A DNA stretch of 64,000 nt from Ochromonas danica. Taxonomy: Eukaryota > Sar > Chrysophyceae > Chromulinales > Chromulinaceae. A model generated the notes under the pieces. It was not told the origin of the DNA. It made no database searches and worked only from the letters and a program-made list of their open reading frames with translations. The first letter of the stretch is position 1. Each line of letters starts with the position of its first letter. A program made the translations under genes and the position numbers. Location of the stretch: the NCBI GenBank assembly GCA_015146655.1, contig VKHL01000002.1:1-64000 (forward strand), written 5' to 3'. Below are positions 42,542 through 53,421 of the stretch, one piece after another.

Positions 42542-45500
42542 TTAGCTACTCAAAGTCTCGTAGAACTTTTGATTGATCTGAAGAACCAGTTCGGCAGCAT
42601 CCAGACCTTCCTGGTTCATTAGGACATCGAGGGTGCGCTTGTTATTGAATCTGTGTTGTCCACCGAGACGACCGCCAGAAGGGGTTGTACTTGCACTGCC
42701 GAGATTTAGACTACTTTGTACATTCATCATCATGCTCATACCCATATTATGGATCGTTAAACTATGATGATGATAATGATTGTTGAATAGATTGTGGTTT
42801 GGAGCAAAGGCAAACTGTTGCTTGAGAACTTTCAACTTGCTATTGTCTGTAACAATAGAATTCAACAAACGCAAAACTTCGCGATTAACAATTTGATAAT
42901 TCTCATTTTCAGAATTGGTATTGGTAGAAGCTGTGCGATTAGGTTGTTGAGCATAAATCTTGAAAAGATATTCCAAAGTATGACGTAGAATAACTTTCTC
43001 ACGATTGTCAACGATTGGTAAAGGAGCTAACTTCTTCATACGTGGATTAGCTAATCTCACAATAACGGAAGATCCAGGAGAAAGTGTTAAATAATTCTCT
43101 TCCATTTTTGATTTCCTTTTCTTTCTCTTCTTTCTTTTCTTGCTTGCTGGACTAGATGACGAGAAAAACGAGAAAAGAGGAGAAACTAAGGACATGAATG
43201 AAGCGGAAGCTGATCCTAACCCATAAGAAGAAGAAGATCTACTTCGGCTACTACCACTACCATTAGAAGAAATAAGAAAACGATTTTGGTTTACTTGAGC
43301 ATCTAGTTGATTCACAACCCAGAGCATAGGATCAAGTGAGGATAACATATCTTCAGGGGGAAGACCTTCAAAAAGGGGTATTTGATGTGTGCCATCATTT
43401 ACAAAAAGAGGCCACGAGTTGATCGAACAAGTGGAAGTTGGTATGCAATTAGAAGAACCAACAGCATTGGAGCTCGCACTAGTCTCAATGGTGAGATTAG
43501 TAGGTCGATGACCAGGTACGCCTTGGTCGGCAGTATTGCTTTGAACAAGCTCGCTGTTCGTTGATAAACTTGGTAAGATTTGTGGCTCAGGTGCGTTTGA
43601 ACTAAGACCACTTCCAACACTCGCCTCTCGCTCCACAACAGTAGAGACTTGATGATAAGTTTTAGCACCTAACGCTGACCGACTGCCAGAAGTAAAGATA
43701 GACCCAACCGCATCACCAAGATGTGGACTGCGAAGCCGATTACTTCTTGCGCTCAGTGCTGCATCAGCCTTTCCAGCTTTATTGGTTGCGGGAGGACTTC
43801 CCGAAGGACTTGGTTGACCAGGTAGACCAGGCAGTAAATGGTGAGGCAAGGTTTTGAAGATAGGAACCAAACCCCACCAGGTAGCTCTGGGATCATTATG
43901 ACCAACGTAAATACCCAGTAGACCACGTAATTTCTTACTCAAACTCTCCTTGGTACTGCTGCTACTAACACCCAGTCCGGTTCCCATTGTATTTGTTGTT
44001 AAACCAGCACTAGTGCCAGTGCCAGTACCAACACCTTCTCCTCTTGTATAACTATGGATGCTATTATTATCAACACTATTACTGTTGAGAACTGCAGGAG
44101 ACATGAAGCCTTTGGAATGAGTGGGTGACAAAGGCATATTCGGGACATGCACTTCCTCTTGCATCTCCTCTTGTAGATTGACAGGATGACGTGTTAGAAT
44201 ATCTACAGCTGTGACCACAATGAGAACACAAGCATATGGTCCCAACTTCATTCCAGCTGTAGAGGAATAATCATCAGTATAAGCAGGTGAGAGTTCATTA
44301 CTAAAGAGATAAGGTTTGACACTGGCATCGTCAACGATAACTTCTTGTTTCTCTTGCACAGCTGATGATGAACGAAATGACAAATTGTAAAAACTTCGAT
44401 TATTTTCATCTTGTGGTCTTCTTGCTGATGGAGCACGTGATATTGAACGAGATGGTGCATCAGGTATACGATCATTATTAGATTCAAATGTTGAACCTGG
44501 TAAATAACGAAAGATTGTTTTGAAAGCAATTATTCGATCATCCCATTCACGTGCTAGACCTGATTGAATAGCAGCAATTGAGGCAGCTGATTGTGCAGCA
44601 TCAATGAGTGCTTTTCGATCTGGCATGTTGTGTAACATATCCAATCCAATCAATGCACCTGAATAATCTTGATACTCCACTAGGTATTGACTTTGAACAA
44701 GAGGGTTGTTAGGAGTGAGCAAATGATGTGAAGAGGCATTACTATGCATTAACCCATGAACTAACCCTCCACCTCCAGCAGATGTACTGTGTAAACTATA
44801 ACTGACACTGTCACGTAAATCAGAATTCATGTGAAAAGATTTGATAATGTAATGCTGCAACTCTTGTAGTACAGTCTCACGATCCTGGTCATGCAGGATT
44901 TCACCATGTTGGAACCTCATCAATACGCCCGCAGGAATTGCTAGTTTGGTGGTATTCAGTCCACAAGTGGATCTCCCACTATGGCTTGCAGAAGACAAGG
45001 ACAAGGCACTACTACCAAAGGCATGATAGCTATTGGCCCCACTATTGTTGTTACTGCTTTCATGAAAGACGGAAGGGTTGTGTTTGACAAGAGATAAATA
45101 TGTTCTCCAAAGAACTGTAGCCACAGTAGTTGAATTGAAATGCAACACATCCATACTATTCCTCTTATCTGAATTGCCTTCCGTCTTAACCGAAGTAGCC
45201 ACACTATATTCGCGGTTTATGTTTGATGGGAAAGGATGATCAATAACCGCATCGCCAGGTCGTGCAACCACCAGTCCTATTCGGACAAAAGCTCCTTCAA
45301 TATGTAATAGTTGTTCTTGGACTTTCGCTTCTGAGATAAATTGTATATCATCAGTAACTTCACCATATAGAAGAGGAACTAAAAACTGTCCAGTATTGAA
45401 ATAACAAGAAGGGCGGTCATCATAGAAGACTTCTGATATTGGCTGCAGGCCAACATTATCCACACAAAGTCGCAGAACTGCAATACCTACGGTACGAGGT

Positions 45501-46135
45501 AGCAAAGTGAGGGATTCTAATGTTTCTACGATGCATACTATAGTAATGGTAGGATGAAGAATCCTCCCTAATTGACAATCAGAAAAATCAATGATTAGTA
45601 ATATTTTCATGAGGAAAACGAATCAACCTTAGAACTAACCTTTCCATTGGTGTTTGAACTTGAATGTTGGACAAGAATATTCTGAAGCAATATCACAATA
45701 TTCGAAAGGAGATTCAGGTCCTACAATCTCCTTGGTTGGCATTACCATCTTAACACTTATTCGTGTTGCTGTTGTTGTTACAGGAAGCCCAACCACTTCA
45801 TCAATAATTAAATCTATATTACACTGTTTATCAAATGGTATTTTGGACGAAATTTTCTTGGGTAAGACAGGTAGCTCATGAGGATCAGAATCCACTGAGC
45901 AGGCATCTGCATCAGTCTCGAATTGAGGAGGAATCGATAGAGGTGGAACATGTGGGAATGGAACTACTGGTGTACAAACTGTTGAGGTTGTCACTGTTGA
46001 ATGTAGTTCACTGGTACATATTTCATTGACCGCAATATTTGGCTCACTTTTCTCGACATAAATTTTCTTGGTATTGACTTGCGCATAATTGTCACCACGC
46101 CAATACCTCTGGAACAAGTTGGCAAAGGGGATCAT
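42542..46135 (-). CDS. Large C2-like, low-complexity protein, unrecognised
   Basis: Exons 45640-46135 and 42542-45567 join in frame (72-nt intron, gttagt...caattag); 1173 residues. The segment around the junction (IDLIIDEVVGLPV, then FKFKHQWKGRILHP, ITIVCIVETLESL, and GIAVLRLCVD) has the alternating strand pattern of a C2 domain. It recalls the C2-like units of ciliary proteins such as NPHP4 or AHI1. That resemblance is only impressionistic. Residues about 300-850 are mostly Ser/Asn/Gly-rich and disordered, with a basic KKRKKRKKRK patch near residue 840. The C-terminal 150 residues look ordered (LRHTLEYLFKIYAQQPN, LRLLNSIVTDNS, LDAAELVLQINQKFYE). It starts head to head with the TMEM218-like gene, 535 bases apart, which makes a ciliary role worth testing. 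Confidence 0.6.
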
Positions 46136-46502
46136 TTCTCTGAATTACTATGAACTTGGAAGTTGAAACTCATTGAGCGTGAAAAACTATACACAAATAA
46201 AAAAAATACAACAAAATACTATATTATCGTACGAATCACTGAGTAAGCACTGAACGCTATAATCCCAATGATGATGATTATCCTTTCTTCCGAAAAACAA
46301 CCAAAATTTAGCCAGAAATTTACTACCAACTTATCTCCTGACCAATAGACTCAAAAAACACACAAAATATAAAATGATTAAGATGAGGGTAAAATGAGGT
46401 CGAGAGAAAGAGTGTAAGTAATTGACAATACTAATTTACTTCTGGTCTATGTTGAAAAGCAGAAAGAAGGTCGAAGTGGTGCAGCGATGCGACGACACAG
46501 AC

Positions 46503-46535
<33 letters not shown>

Positions 46536-46670
46536 CCACTGAGAAACGTCCCGAGTAATAACCACGCTTTTCATATATTTGAATAAGGAAAATTGTAGTT
46601 TGGAAAATGCTGCTAAAATGGATTTGTTCATTTTGTGTTCATTTGATTAACATTGATTGATTGATTTAGG
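46136..46670. promoter_or_regulatory. Divergent region between the C2-like and TMEM218-like genes
   Basis: Candidate bidirectional promoter. It contains a (GACA)n run at about 46507-46535. No RFX-like X-box could be called with confidence by eye. Confidence 0.45.
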
Positions 46671-47249
46671 ATGGCAGAACCAAGTTTTGCACCCACATTT
46701 TCACCAACCTATGCAGATAATCAGCCATCTTCATTAATTCTTGGTATTGGTCCTGGAACCTTTGCCATTATTGTTCTTTCTGTCGCTTTGGCTATAATAT
46801 GGGGATTTTCCATGACATGTGATTTACCTATTCAAGTGGCTTGCCGAGGCATCTCCACAGCGCTCTATGGAGCTATCTTTTTGATACTTGTTTTCTCTCC
46901 TAGGGAGAGCAAGTATAAACAATATGAAGAAAGCACGACAGATGTAAGAGATTGTGAGCAAAACGCATTTTCCATTCAAAAATATTCATGTAATCGTTGT
47001 TGGTCTCTTTCGCGTAGATATATGATTATTCAGTCATTCCTCGCATAATCATAGCTGGTATAACCATATTTTTTGGGTTCGTTGCGGCCATTGTGCTGCT
47101 TCAGCATCACAGTGAAAAGAAACAGGTGCAGTGCCTTCTCATTCTCTATGTGCTATAGCATTTATTCTGATGTGCTGATTCTATTATTGGTGAACAACTA
47201 GCTTTCAACCACACAGCAAGATTTTGATGCTTTCTGGGTAGATGATTAG
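46671..47249 (+). CDS. TMEM218-like ciliary transition-zone membrane protein
   Basis: Exons 46671-46943, 47018-47125 and 47202-47249 join in phase 0; 142 residues. It has three hydrophobic segments. The first starts LGIGPGTFAI, close to the LGVGAGVFIL opening of animal TMEM218. The second (ALYGAIFLILVFSPRES) ends in the same PR boundary. After a short loop with Y.D the third helix follows (RIIIAGITIFFGFVAAIVLL). Topology and length (115 in human) agree. TMEM218 sits in the ciliary transition zone and is mutated in Joubert/Meckel-type ciliopathies. If correct, the organism makes a flagellum. The exon boundaries were found by frame continuity; the third exon encodes only 15 residues. Confidence 0.6.
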
Positions 47250-47486
47250 TAATTTCTTCCCCAAAATAATTCCTATGAACGAAAAGTACAAGCAAACGAG
47301 TACCACCCTACTCAACTGAAGCCTACTGGTGTCATCCAAATTGGTAATGGAAAGTCGAGCTTGACTGCGTCTAAACATGTCTGTCAGTATCAAAGACAGA
47401 ATGTGCTGTATAGACTGGTTGTTTTGTACACAATTGTTTTGTTCATTTCTTTCTAAACATTTCATTGATTTACAGTCTTTCTAAAT

Positions 47487-48551
47487 TTATTTCCATCCTG
47501 CTGGAGTGTGTAAACTAAGATCCCAAAAGCCTTCGGGTGTTGAAGGGGGTGTCCAACGTGCTTTATGACGGGAGCAGGATTGTAAAAAGTCACCTCTGTT
47601 TTCGTCCGTAATGATGCCCTGTTCCAGCATGGTTTTGTAGAACTGCTCACATTCAGTGCAGGCAAATCCCGGCATTGCGGCTCTTTCCTCCCTGTTCCTC
47701 ACCACTTCAATGCATTTGTTTTGAAAAGAAGGCCTTCTAGAAGCTTTAGCTGGGTCGGGTCGGACCGCTTTTGCCGTGGATGAACTAGTACTTGTAGCAT
47801 CCAAACATAAAATGTTGTTATCAACAGGATGAAGCACACGCCTCGACGCATCAGGCGTTTGAGTAAGAATATCAAGATTGGTTTCATTTTCTGTCTTCTT
47901 GGCAGGAGATTCATTTTCTTGAGAAGATTCGTCAACATAGACTATCTCAACTATTTTCTTCGCATCTCTGTCACTGTTCCCGCTCACTTTTGCTGATCGA
48001 TTGAAACCATTCTTATCGTTGTTTTTATCCAATGGCAAGTCGCTACCTCGTGCAAGTTGCGGTGAGATAGTGATCGTGGAGATATTCTCTTTGGGCTGTT
48101 GGGCAACCTCAGCAGCCTGAGATTTGTAATAAAGGATAGGAGACTCTCCATTGGTTTCTGTAGATTCATCTTGATCCGAGGTCTTAAGAAATTGCTTTGT
48201 GTTCTTCTTTACTGGCTGTTCACTATCCCAATCACGAGAACTACTGCTGCTACTGCCCAGTTTGTCAAAAGGCCTCTTATTGGACGTCTCGACATGACCT
48301 TTTCCTTTTTCTCCTTGCTTTGTAGATTGATGAGAATCTTTCTTAGGAAGTATAAGAGAGACCTTTTCTACAAGATGATCATAGACTTGCTTTTGCTTGT
48401 AAATGACCATCTTGAGCTTTTTGTATTTAACTATACTGTCTTCTAGTAGACGTTGACTATGTGATAATAAATCTTCATAATACATAGAGTCTCTGTCCTG
48501 CTTGATTCGCATTAACTCATAACAGGTTGTTGCAATGTCCTTTAACTCCAT
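47487..48551 (-). CDS. CtIP/Com1/Sae2-type DNA end-resection protein
   Basis: Single exon, 354 residues, ATG at 48551. The C-terminal domain is diagnostic. It has a C..C pair (FACTECEQFY), then a spaced SRHKARWTPPSTP motif and a terminal F.WDL-like segment (GFWDLSL). In yeast Sae2, human CtIP and plant Com1 this domain activates the Mre11 nuclease to start homologous repair of double-strand breaks, including in meiosis. The first 75 residues form a predicted coiled coil (LMRIKQDRDS, LLEDSIVKYKKLK), the tetramerisation region in the family. The middle is disordered and Ser/Lys-rich, with several possible CDK/ATM-type sites. It converges with the TMEM218-like gene. Confidence 0.85.
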   Translation of the reverse strand: MELKDIATTCYELMRIKQDRDSMYYEDLLSHSQRLLEDSIVKYKKLKMVIYKQKQVYDHLVEKVSLILPKKDSHQSTKQGEKGKGHVETSNKRPFDKLGSSSSSSRDWDSEQPVKKNTKQFLKTSDQDESTETNGESPILYYKSQAAEVAQQPKENISTITISPQLARGSDLPLDKNNDKNGFNRSAKVSGNSDRDAKKIVEIVYVDESSQENESPAKKTENETNLDILTQTPDASRRVLHPVDNNILCLDATSTSSSTAKAVRPDPAKASRRPSFQNKCIEVVRNREERAAMPGFACTECEQFYKTMLEQGIITDENRGDFLQSCSRHKARWTPPSTPEGFWDLSLHTPAGWK

Positions 48552-48841
48552 GACTATTTTTCAATTTTGATTTTGATCCCATTTGTCGCGTTGTTTGAGA
48601 TTAATCGCGTTTTCCACCAAAATACGAAAATTCAAAACATCGAAAAGACGAAACTTTGAAATATTCTGTTGTCCAATTTTCCAAAATTTCGTACTGTCCC
48701 AAAGTGGTTTAACTTGTCAGTCTGCTGCGCTGCTGTCTGTGTGGTGTCTGCGTCTGTCGGTTCATATCTTTTGCATCGAGATTGATCGCCTGCCTTACCT
48801 TGTCATCTTCTCTTATCAACTGATTTCAAACTAAAAAAAAA

Positions 48842-50733
48842 ATGGGTGTTGGTGCTTCTAATCCCATGGATGATGCTACTCAGCAGCGTATCAATGATCG
48901 TATTCAAGAGATTTTAAAGACTTTTAGTATTGAATTCTCAAAGGTGAGTGTGTTCTCGAAGTATCTTTTCATCCTTGAAAAGAATCAATTGAAGCAAGAC
49001 TCCACCCTTCAATAAAAATTAAATAAAATTCCTATTTTAATAGTAATTCATATATATTTTTATCATGCTAATTGTTTATTGTTGTTACTAGGCTTACACT
49101 CAAGCTGTGTTGAACAAAGCCAAGGAAGACCTCAGCCCTGAGTCTTCCTACACTGATGACCTGAAGTTGGAAGAAGCCCCTATTCCTTCTCATCCCTTGA
49201 AGTCTGGTATTTTGAACAAGGTAAGATAACAATTCTATTGGCTGAAAGATCTGTGCGTATAATTTTATTGATTATTATTATTATTTTCTCTTTTAGCGTG
49301 GTGAGGTCGTCAAGAACTGGAAGGCTCGTTACTTTGTCATCTATAATGAGAAGGATAACTATCGTGTGGACTACCATGATGGTACCAATGAGACCGGAAA
49401 GCTCAAGGGCAGCATCTTCTGTGCTGGATACTCTGCCTATGAGTTCGATCGTGATGACATCACTGACCACGGAGAGCCTGGTATTAAGTTAGTCCCTTGG
49501 TCTTGGCGTCGCCGCACTTGGTACATCAAGTGTCCTGATGACAAGGAGCGCGAGGAATGGTTAGGTGCTTTCCGCACTGCCTGCTGGAAGTCCGTTCCCC
49601 CTCATGACGAAGACGAGTGCATTGCCCAAGCATTCGATGTCGCCCTTCGCAACACTCGCTGGAAGTGCTGGATCTGGGGATGGTACTACGGTGCTGGTGA
49701 TGAATCTGAACGTCTCGGAGAGCTTGTCTTGGATGTTTTGGATCGCGAGGTTATCAACAATGTAATCAACGGCATTGTTGAGGGACCTGCCAAGTCCATT
49801 ACTGTCGACCTCATCCGCAAGACTGTTGGCACTGCTGTCAAGTCTGCCTGTGCTAGTGCTTGGATCTCTTCTGCTGCCGCTGTGCGCAGCGTTTCTGGAA
49901 AGATTCAGGATCAAGTGAAGGAACTTATCAAGCCTGTGGTGGACAAGCAGAATGAGTTCAAGGATATGATTGTGGAGAAGATCAGTGGCAAGATTAATCC
50001 TTTCCTTGAGGAGAAGGGTGGTGCTTTATTGAAGCCTGTCTTCAAGGTCATCTTCAAGCCCATTATTCAGTCCTTCCTCCATGCTGCCAAGGGTTTCCAT
50101 GCTCACATGAAGGAGAAGATTACCAATGATGAGTTTGCTAAGGCCAAGTTCGATCGTACCTTGGAGTACTCTGACTGGCAGATGGATTGGTGGTCAGGAC
50201 CTATCCATGATGCTTATCATGTTGCCTGGAAGATGTACACCAGCGATATGACCGAGCTTCTCACTCTTCTCTCTGGAGGTGTTACTGCTTACAGTGTCTA
50301 CAACATGGTGATGGACAAGCTGAAGATCGTTCTTCACCGCGCGGTTTTCACTTTCGGTAATTTGGCTCGCTCCAATGTTGAGACTGAGTACAACGCTGTG
50401 TTGAACCACGTCATGGGACTCTTTTACCATGACGTGGTGATCATGGTCAAGGCTACTATTCTTGACATTCTCACTGCCATTTTGGACGGTCCAATCCAAG
50501 AGATGGTTGTCACTCCCTGCCAAGAGCTTATTGCTCCTCTCCAGGAAACGATTGATGCAATTCCTATTCCTGGTCTCAGCACTTTGTTGGACCTTCCTTC
50601 CATGCTCTCGGACGTTGTATCTGACATCGAGGGCAGCGCTTTGGAGGCTCTCGTCACTCCTTCCATCAAGGAGATTAAGCAAAGCGTCACTGAGGCTGGA
50701 TTGGAAGCTGGCATTTCTTCCATCGCTCTTTAA
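48842..50733 (+). CDS. Putatively myristoylated PH-domain protein, highly biased codons
   Basis: Exons 48842-48943, 49092-49220 and 49297-50733 join in phase 0; 555 residues. It opens MGVGASNP, a good N-myristoylation signal. After a helical segment a pleckstrin-homology domain follows: LKSGILNKRGEVVKNWKARYF, a middle with KLKGSIF, and a last helix with W.....KEREEWLGAFRTAC. PH domains bind phosphoinositides. The C-terminal 330 residues form a long conserved-looking helical region (VLDREVINNVINGI, LKPVFKVIFKPIIQ, DWQMDWWSGPIHDAYH) that I cannot assign. Codon choice is unusual for the window: GAG, AAG, CTC, GTC and ACC dominate, which suggests a strongly expressed gene. It is divergent from the CtIP gene, 290 bases apart. 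Confidence 0.75.
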
Positions 50734-51057
50734 TTCAGAGCGTTTTGTATGATTTTTATGTAGGTTTTAGTATAATAAGATGGAAATCTTTAGACATATA
50801 GTCTATTCAAGAAATAACATATGATATGACTATGCTTAAATATGACTGTGTTGCTAACAAGCGTTTGTTGGTAAGTCTTTTCAAAGCATTTCATATAACA
50901 AAGACACAAAATAGTTTACATTGGCAACAACAAAAGCAGCTACTATAAGCAATATTATGTATATATACAATGGAGGGAGGGGTGGTGTCTACGGGAAGAG
51001 AGCATCAATGCAGAAGAAGAAGCAGTGGGGGGGTTACAAGGGTTAGTGTCCGTGTTC
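50734..51057. other. Convergent 3' region
   Basis: Spacer between the PH-domain gene and the ELMO gene stops. A G-rich stretch lies at 50978-51032. Nothing else was seen. Confidence 0.5.
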
Positions 51058-51951
51058 TTACGATGCTTCCAGAGCAGCATATTTACGACGAATAGAAGCC
51101 TTGACCATATCAAAGATATCAGAAAATTGCATCACGTTGACAGGATTCGTTATCACCCATTGAAGATAGAATTCTTCAAAGATAATACAATAGAAGTCAT
51201 GAACAACCGTCATACCAAAATTAATACATACTTCATCATCAGAGGGCATAATCTCATAAGTTGTTAGATCACCTGCTACAACATGTCCTAAATTTTCAAC
51301 AAGTAGCCGAAAGATCCGTAATTCATCAATCAGATCCAATAGAAAACGTGTAATATTCACACCAATGATAGCAAAGGGATAATAACATTGAGTTTGTGAG
51401 AACAATTGTAAGATCATTCTAGCTGCTTCAGGACGATATTTACTAAAATGAACAAGTTGTATTAAAGCTAATACACCCATAGAACGAAAATCAGTGGTTG
51501 GATCTGATCCTTGGAAACCCAATTCTAACCATTCTGCACTTATTAAGCTTTCACTACGTGGACGATTTGGAAAGATATTAGACCAAAATTGATTTAACAA
51601 CTCAATATGTTCCGCATTATAAATATGAATAGGTTCATTCTTTAATGCTAAAATTCGTCGACTAATAGTATTGATTAACCGTATTGTTTCAAGACAACGA
51701 CGAATATTCTCTGGAATATCTTGTGAAGTATGATGAGATTTACGATGTAGACAAAAATCTCTACATGCATCTAAGACATTAAAATCTTCACGATTACGTA
51801 GAAGATGTTTATATCGTGCTAACTTCTTCTTTGATCTTTTTAAAGTACGACAAAAGTCTAAAATCATAGAGATGATTGATTGAAGATTTTTCTCTCCACT
51901 ACATAATTCAATAATCGTAGAAGTAGCAGATGTACTTGACCAGATTCGCAT
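51058..51951 (-). CDS. ELMO-domain protein (ELMOD type)
   Basis: Single exon, 297 residues. The ELMO/CED-12 core covers about residues 115-260: HIELLNQFW, ISAEWLELGFQGSDPTTDFRSMG, LALIQLVHFSKY, then YYPFAIIGVNITRFLLDLI. Small proteins of this type (ELMOD1-3) act as GTPase-activating proteins for Arl2/Arf GTPases, and the conserved Arg in TDFRSMG is the catalytic candidate. The N-terminal 110 residues are basic and helical (LKRSKKKLARYKHLL). No PH domain follows, so it is not an ELMO1/DOCK adaptor. Confidence 0.85.
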   Translation of the reverse strand: MRIWSSTSATSTIIELCSGEKNLQSIISMILDFCRTLKRSKKKLARYKHLLRNREDFNVLDACRDFCLHRKSHHTSQDIPENIRRCLETIRLINTISRRILALKNEPIHIYNAEHIELLNQFWSNIFPNRPRSESLISAEWLELGFQGSDPTTDFRSMGVLALIQLVHFSKYRPEAARMILQLFSQTQCYYPFAIIGVNITRFLLDLIDELRIFRLLVENLGHVVAGDLTTYEIMPSDDEVCINFGMTVVHDFYCIIFEEFYLQWVITNPVNVMQFSDIFDMVKASIRRKYAALEAS

Positions 51952-52509
51952 ATTAGATAGTGGTGTTAAAGTAGAGTCGCTAGGCTAGGAAGGAAGAAGA
52001 AGAAGATGGATCAGTTGGCGGCTTTGCTTGTTTTGGGCTTTTCCTTCTCACTGTCTGTTGCGCACGCCAAAGATCGGCGAATGAGCTGTACATCCCACGC
52101 AAACAACAACTAACAACCACAACCAGTAGTAAACTAGATAGAGTGAGTTCAGAGCTCTTCTCCACCTGTATGGCTACCAACCTTTCCAAGACGATAGACT
52201 GGACAATGAATGTCTTCTTTCAGAGAACAAACTTCCTCGCTTGATTGGAAAGTACCTATCTACTGTTGTAGTGGACATTTTAGTTTTATACCGCGGATAA
52301 GCGGTAAAAATCCGATAAGCGATAGTGTTTTAGACCGCGTCTGTTCTGTCTGTAACAGTAGACGGCTGTCACCATAATATTGTTTGGTAGCTAAAATGAT
52401 TATCTCTTAATTAAAAGATAATAGAACACGACTATAATTGTATTTACGGCATAACCTGTGTCAGTCCATAATATTATCATTAATCTAAACAGGGTCTTTG
52501 AAGTTATTA
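51952..52509. other. Intergenic region
   Basis: Holds the upstream region of the ELMO gene and the 3' flank of the tRNA-binding gene. A minus-strand frame at 51980-52189 would encode a hydrophobic segment with a basic tail but lacks a suitable ATG. It was not accepted as a gene. Confidence 0.45.
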
Positions 52510-53034
52510 TTACAATCTTGGTCTACTATCAGGTGGAGAAGAACCAACTGCAAAGCTATCAGGAAGTTGTTGAATAAACCCTTTTGCTCCACCTGACCAA
52601 CCCAACATGGGACAATCACAAATCATACCACGACTTTCTACGCCTTGTACTTGTCGTTTGCTGACCTTGATCACTCCATCTTCATCATCACCTTCTGAGT
52701 AGGTTGCTCCAGCGGGAACAACTGCACCAATACAAGCCACAACCACCCGCCAACCAGGCTCGACATACTTTGCATTCGTCACCACAGGCAATACACTCTC
52801 TTCCTCACCATTTCCAACCACATCAATATGGCAAAGTTTAAGGTCTTTGCTTTTTGCGATTGGTTCGACACGGACGACCAAACCCACCTTGTAATTATCG
52901 TATTTACCTCCTGAGGTATCAAGAGGGACGAAAGGAAATTCATCCCCACAAGCAAGACAATACACTTGGGTACTTCCTTCCTCGGTATATTCCACTTCCT
53001 GGACACTGTTACAAGTCTTGCAAAAGGCCTCCAT
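52510..53034 (-). CDS. Zinc-ribbon plus tRNA-binding (EMAP-II/Arc1-like) protein
   Basis: Single exon, 174 residues. The N-terminus has CKTC...CLACGDEF, a four-Cys zinc-ribbon-like unit. From about residue 48 an OB-fold tRNA-binding domain follows: VGLVVRVEP, KDLKLCHIDVVG, VTNAKYVEPGWRVVVAC, and KRQVQGVESRGMICDCPMLGW. Such domains occur on methionyl- and tyrosyl-tRNA synthetases, Arc1 and EMAP-II and bind tRNA without sequence specificity. Here no synthetase domain is attached. The zinc ribbon probably stabilises the protein or binds RNA; that part is inference. Likely cytosolic. Confidence 0.8.
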   Translation of the reverse strand: MEAFCKTCNSVQEVEYTEEGSTQVYCLACGDEFPFVPLDTSGGKYDNYKVGLVVRVEPIAKSKDLKLCHIDVVGNGEEESVLPVVTNAKYVEPGWRVVVACIGAVVPAGATYSEGDDEDGVIKVSKRQVQGVESRGMICDCPMLGWSGGAKGFIQQLPDSFAVGSSPPDSRPRL

Positions 53035-53421
53035 ACTTGGTCGCTTTCTTGTTTGGTGTTTGGCGCTTTTTCAGGAGTGGTCTCTGTGTTGGGGTTTCCG
53101 GGGAACGAAACCGATCACCCGAAACACCAAATCCCGAAATCAAAGGGCGTATTGAAACAATCTTTCACTCAGTGCTGATGATGATATGCATTGTGTATGG
53201 GGGACAATTTTGATGGTGAGAAACTTTATCACAAAGAAGCTTATCTTACGGTTAACATCACAAAATTGAATCCACCGACGTTTAGAGTTGTAAGTTGAGG
53301 TTTTAGTCACAAACAACAACTACAAACAACAAATACGAAGTTGTCTCATCTTATCTCATCTATCTATTATATAGACAAAAGCGGGCTGTTGGCTATCTTC
53401 AATACCAATTGAAAGCGATCT
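53035..53421. other. Intergenic region
   Basis: Upstream region of the tRNA-binding gene and the 3' flank of the carrier gene. No gene or repeat was recognised. Confidence 0.5.

Noticed and set aside
51980-52189. Possible small membrane protein on the minus strand
   Set aside because: There is no ATG near the start of the frame, and no upstream exon with compatible splice sites could be found.
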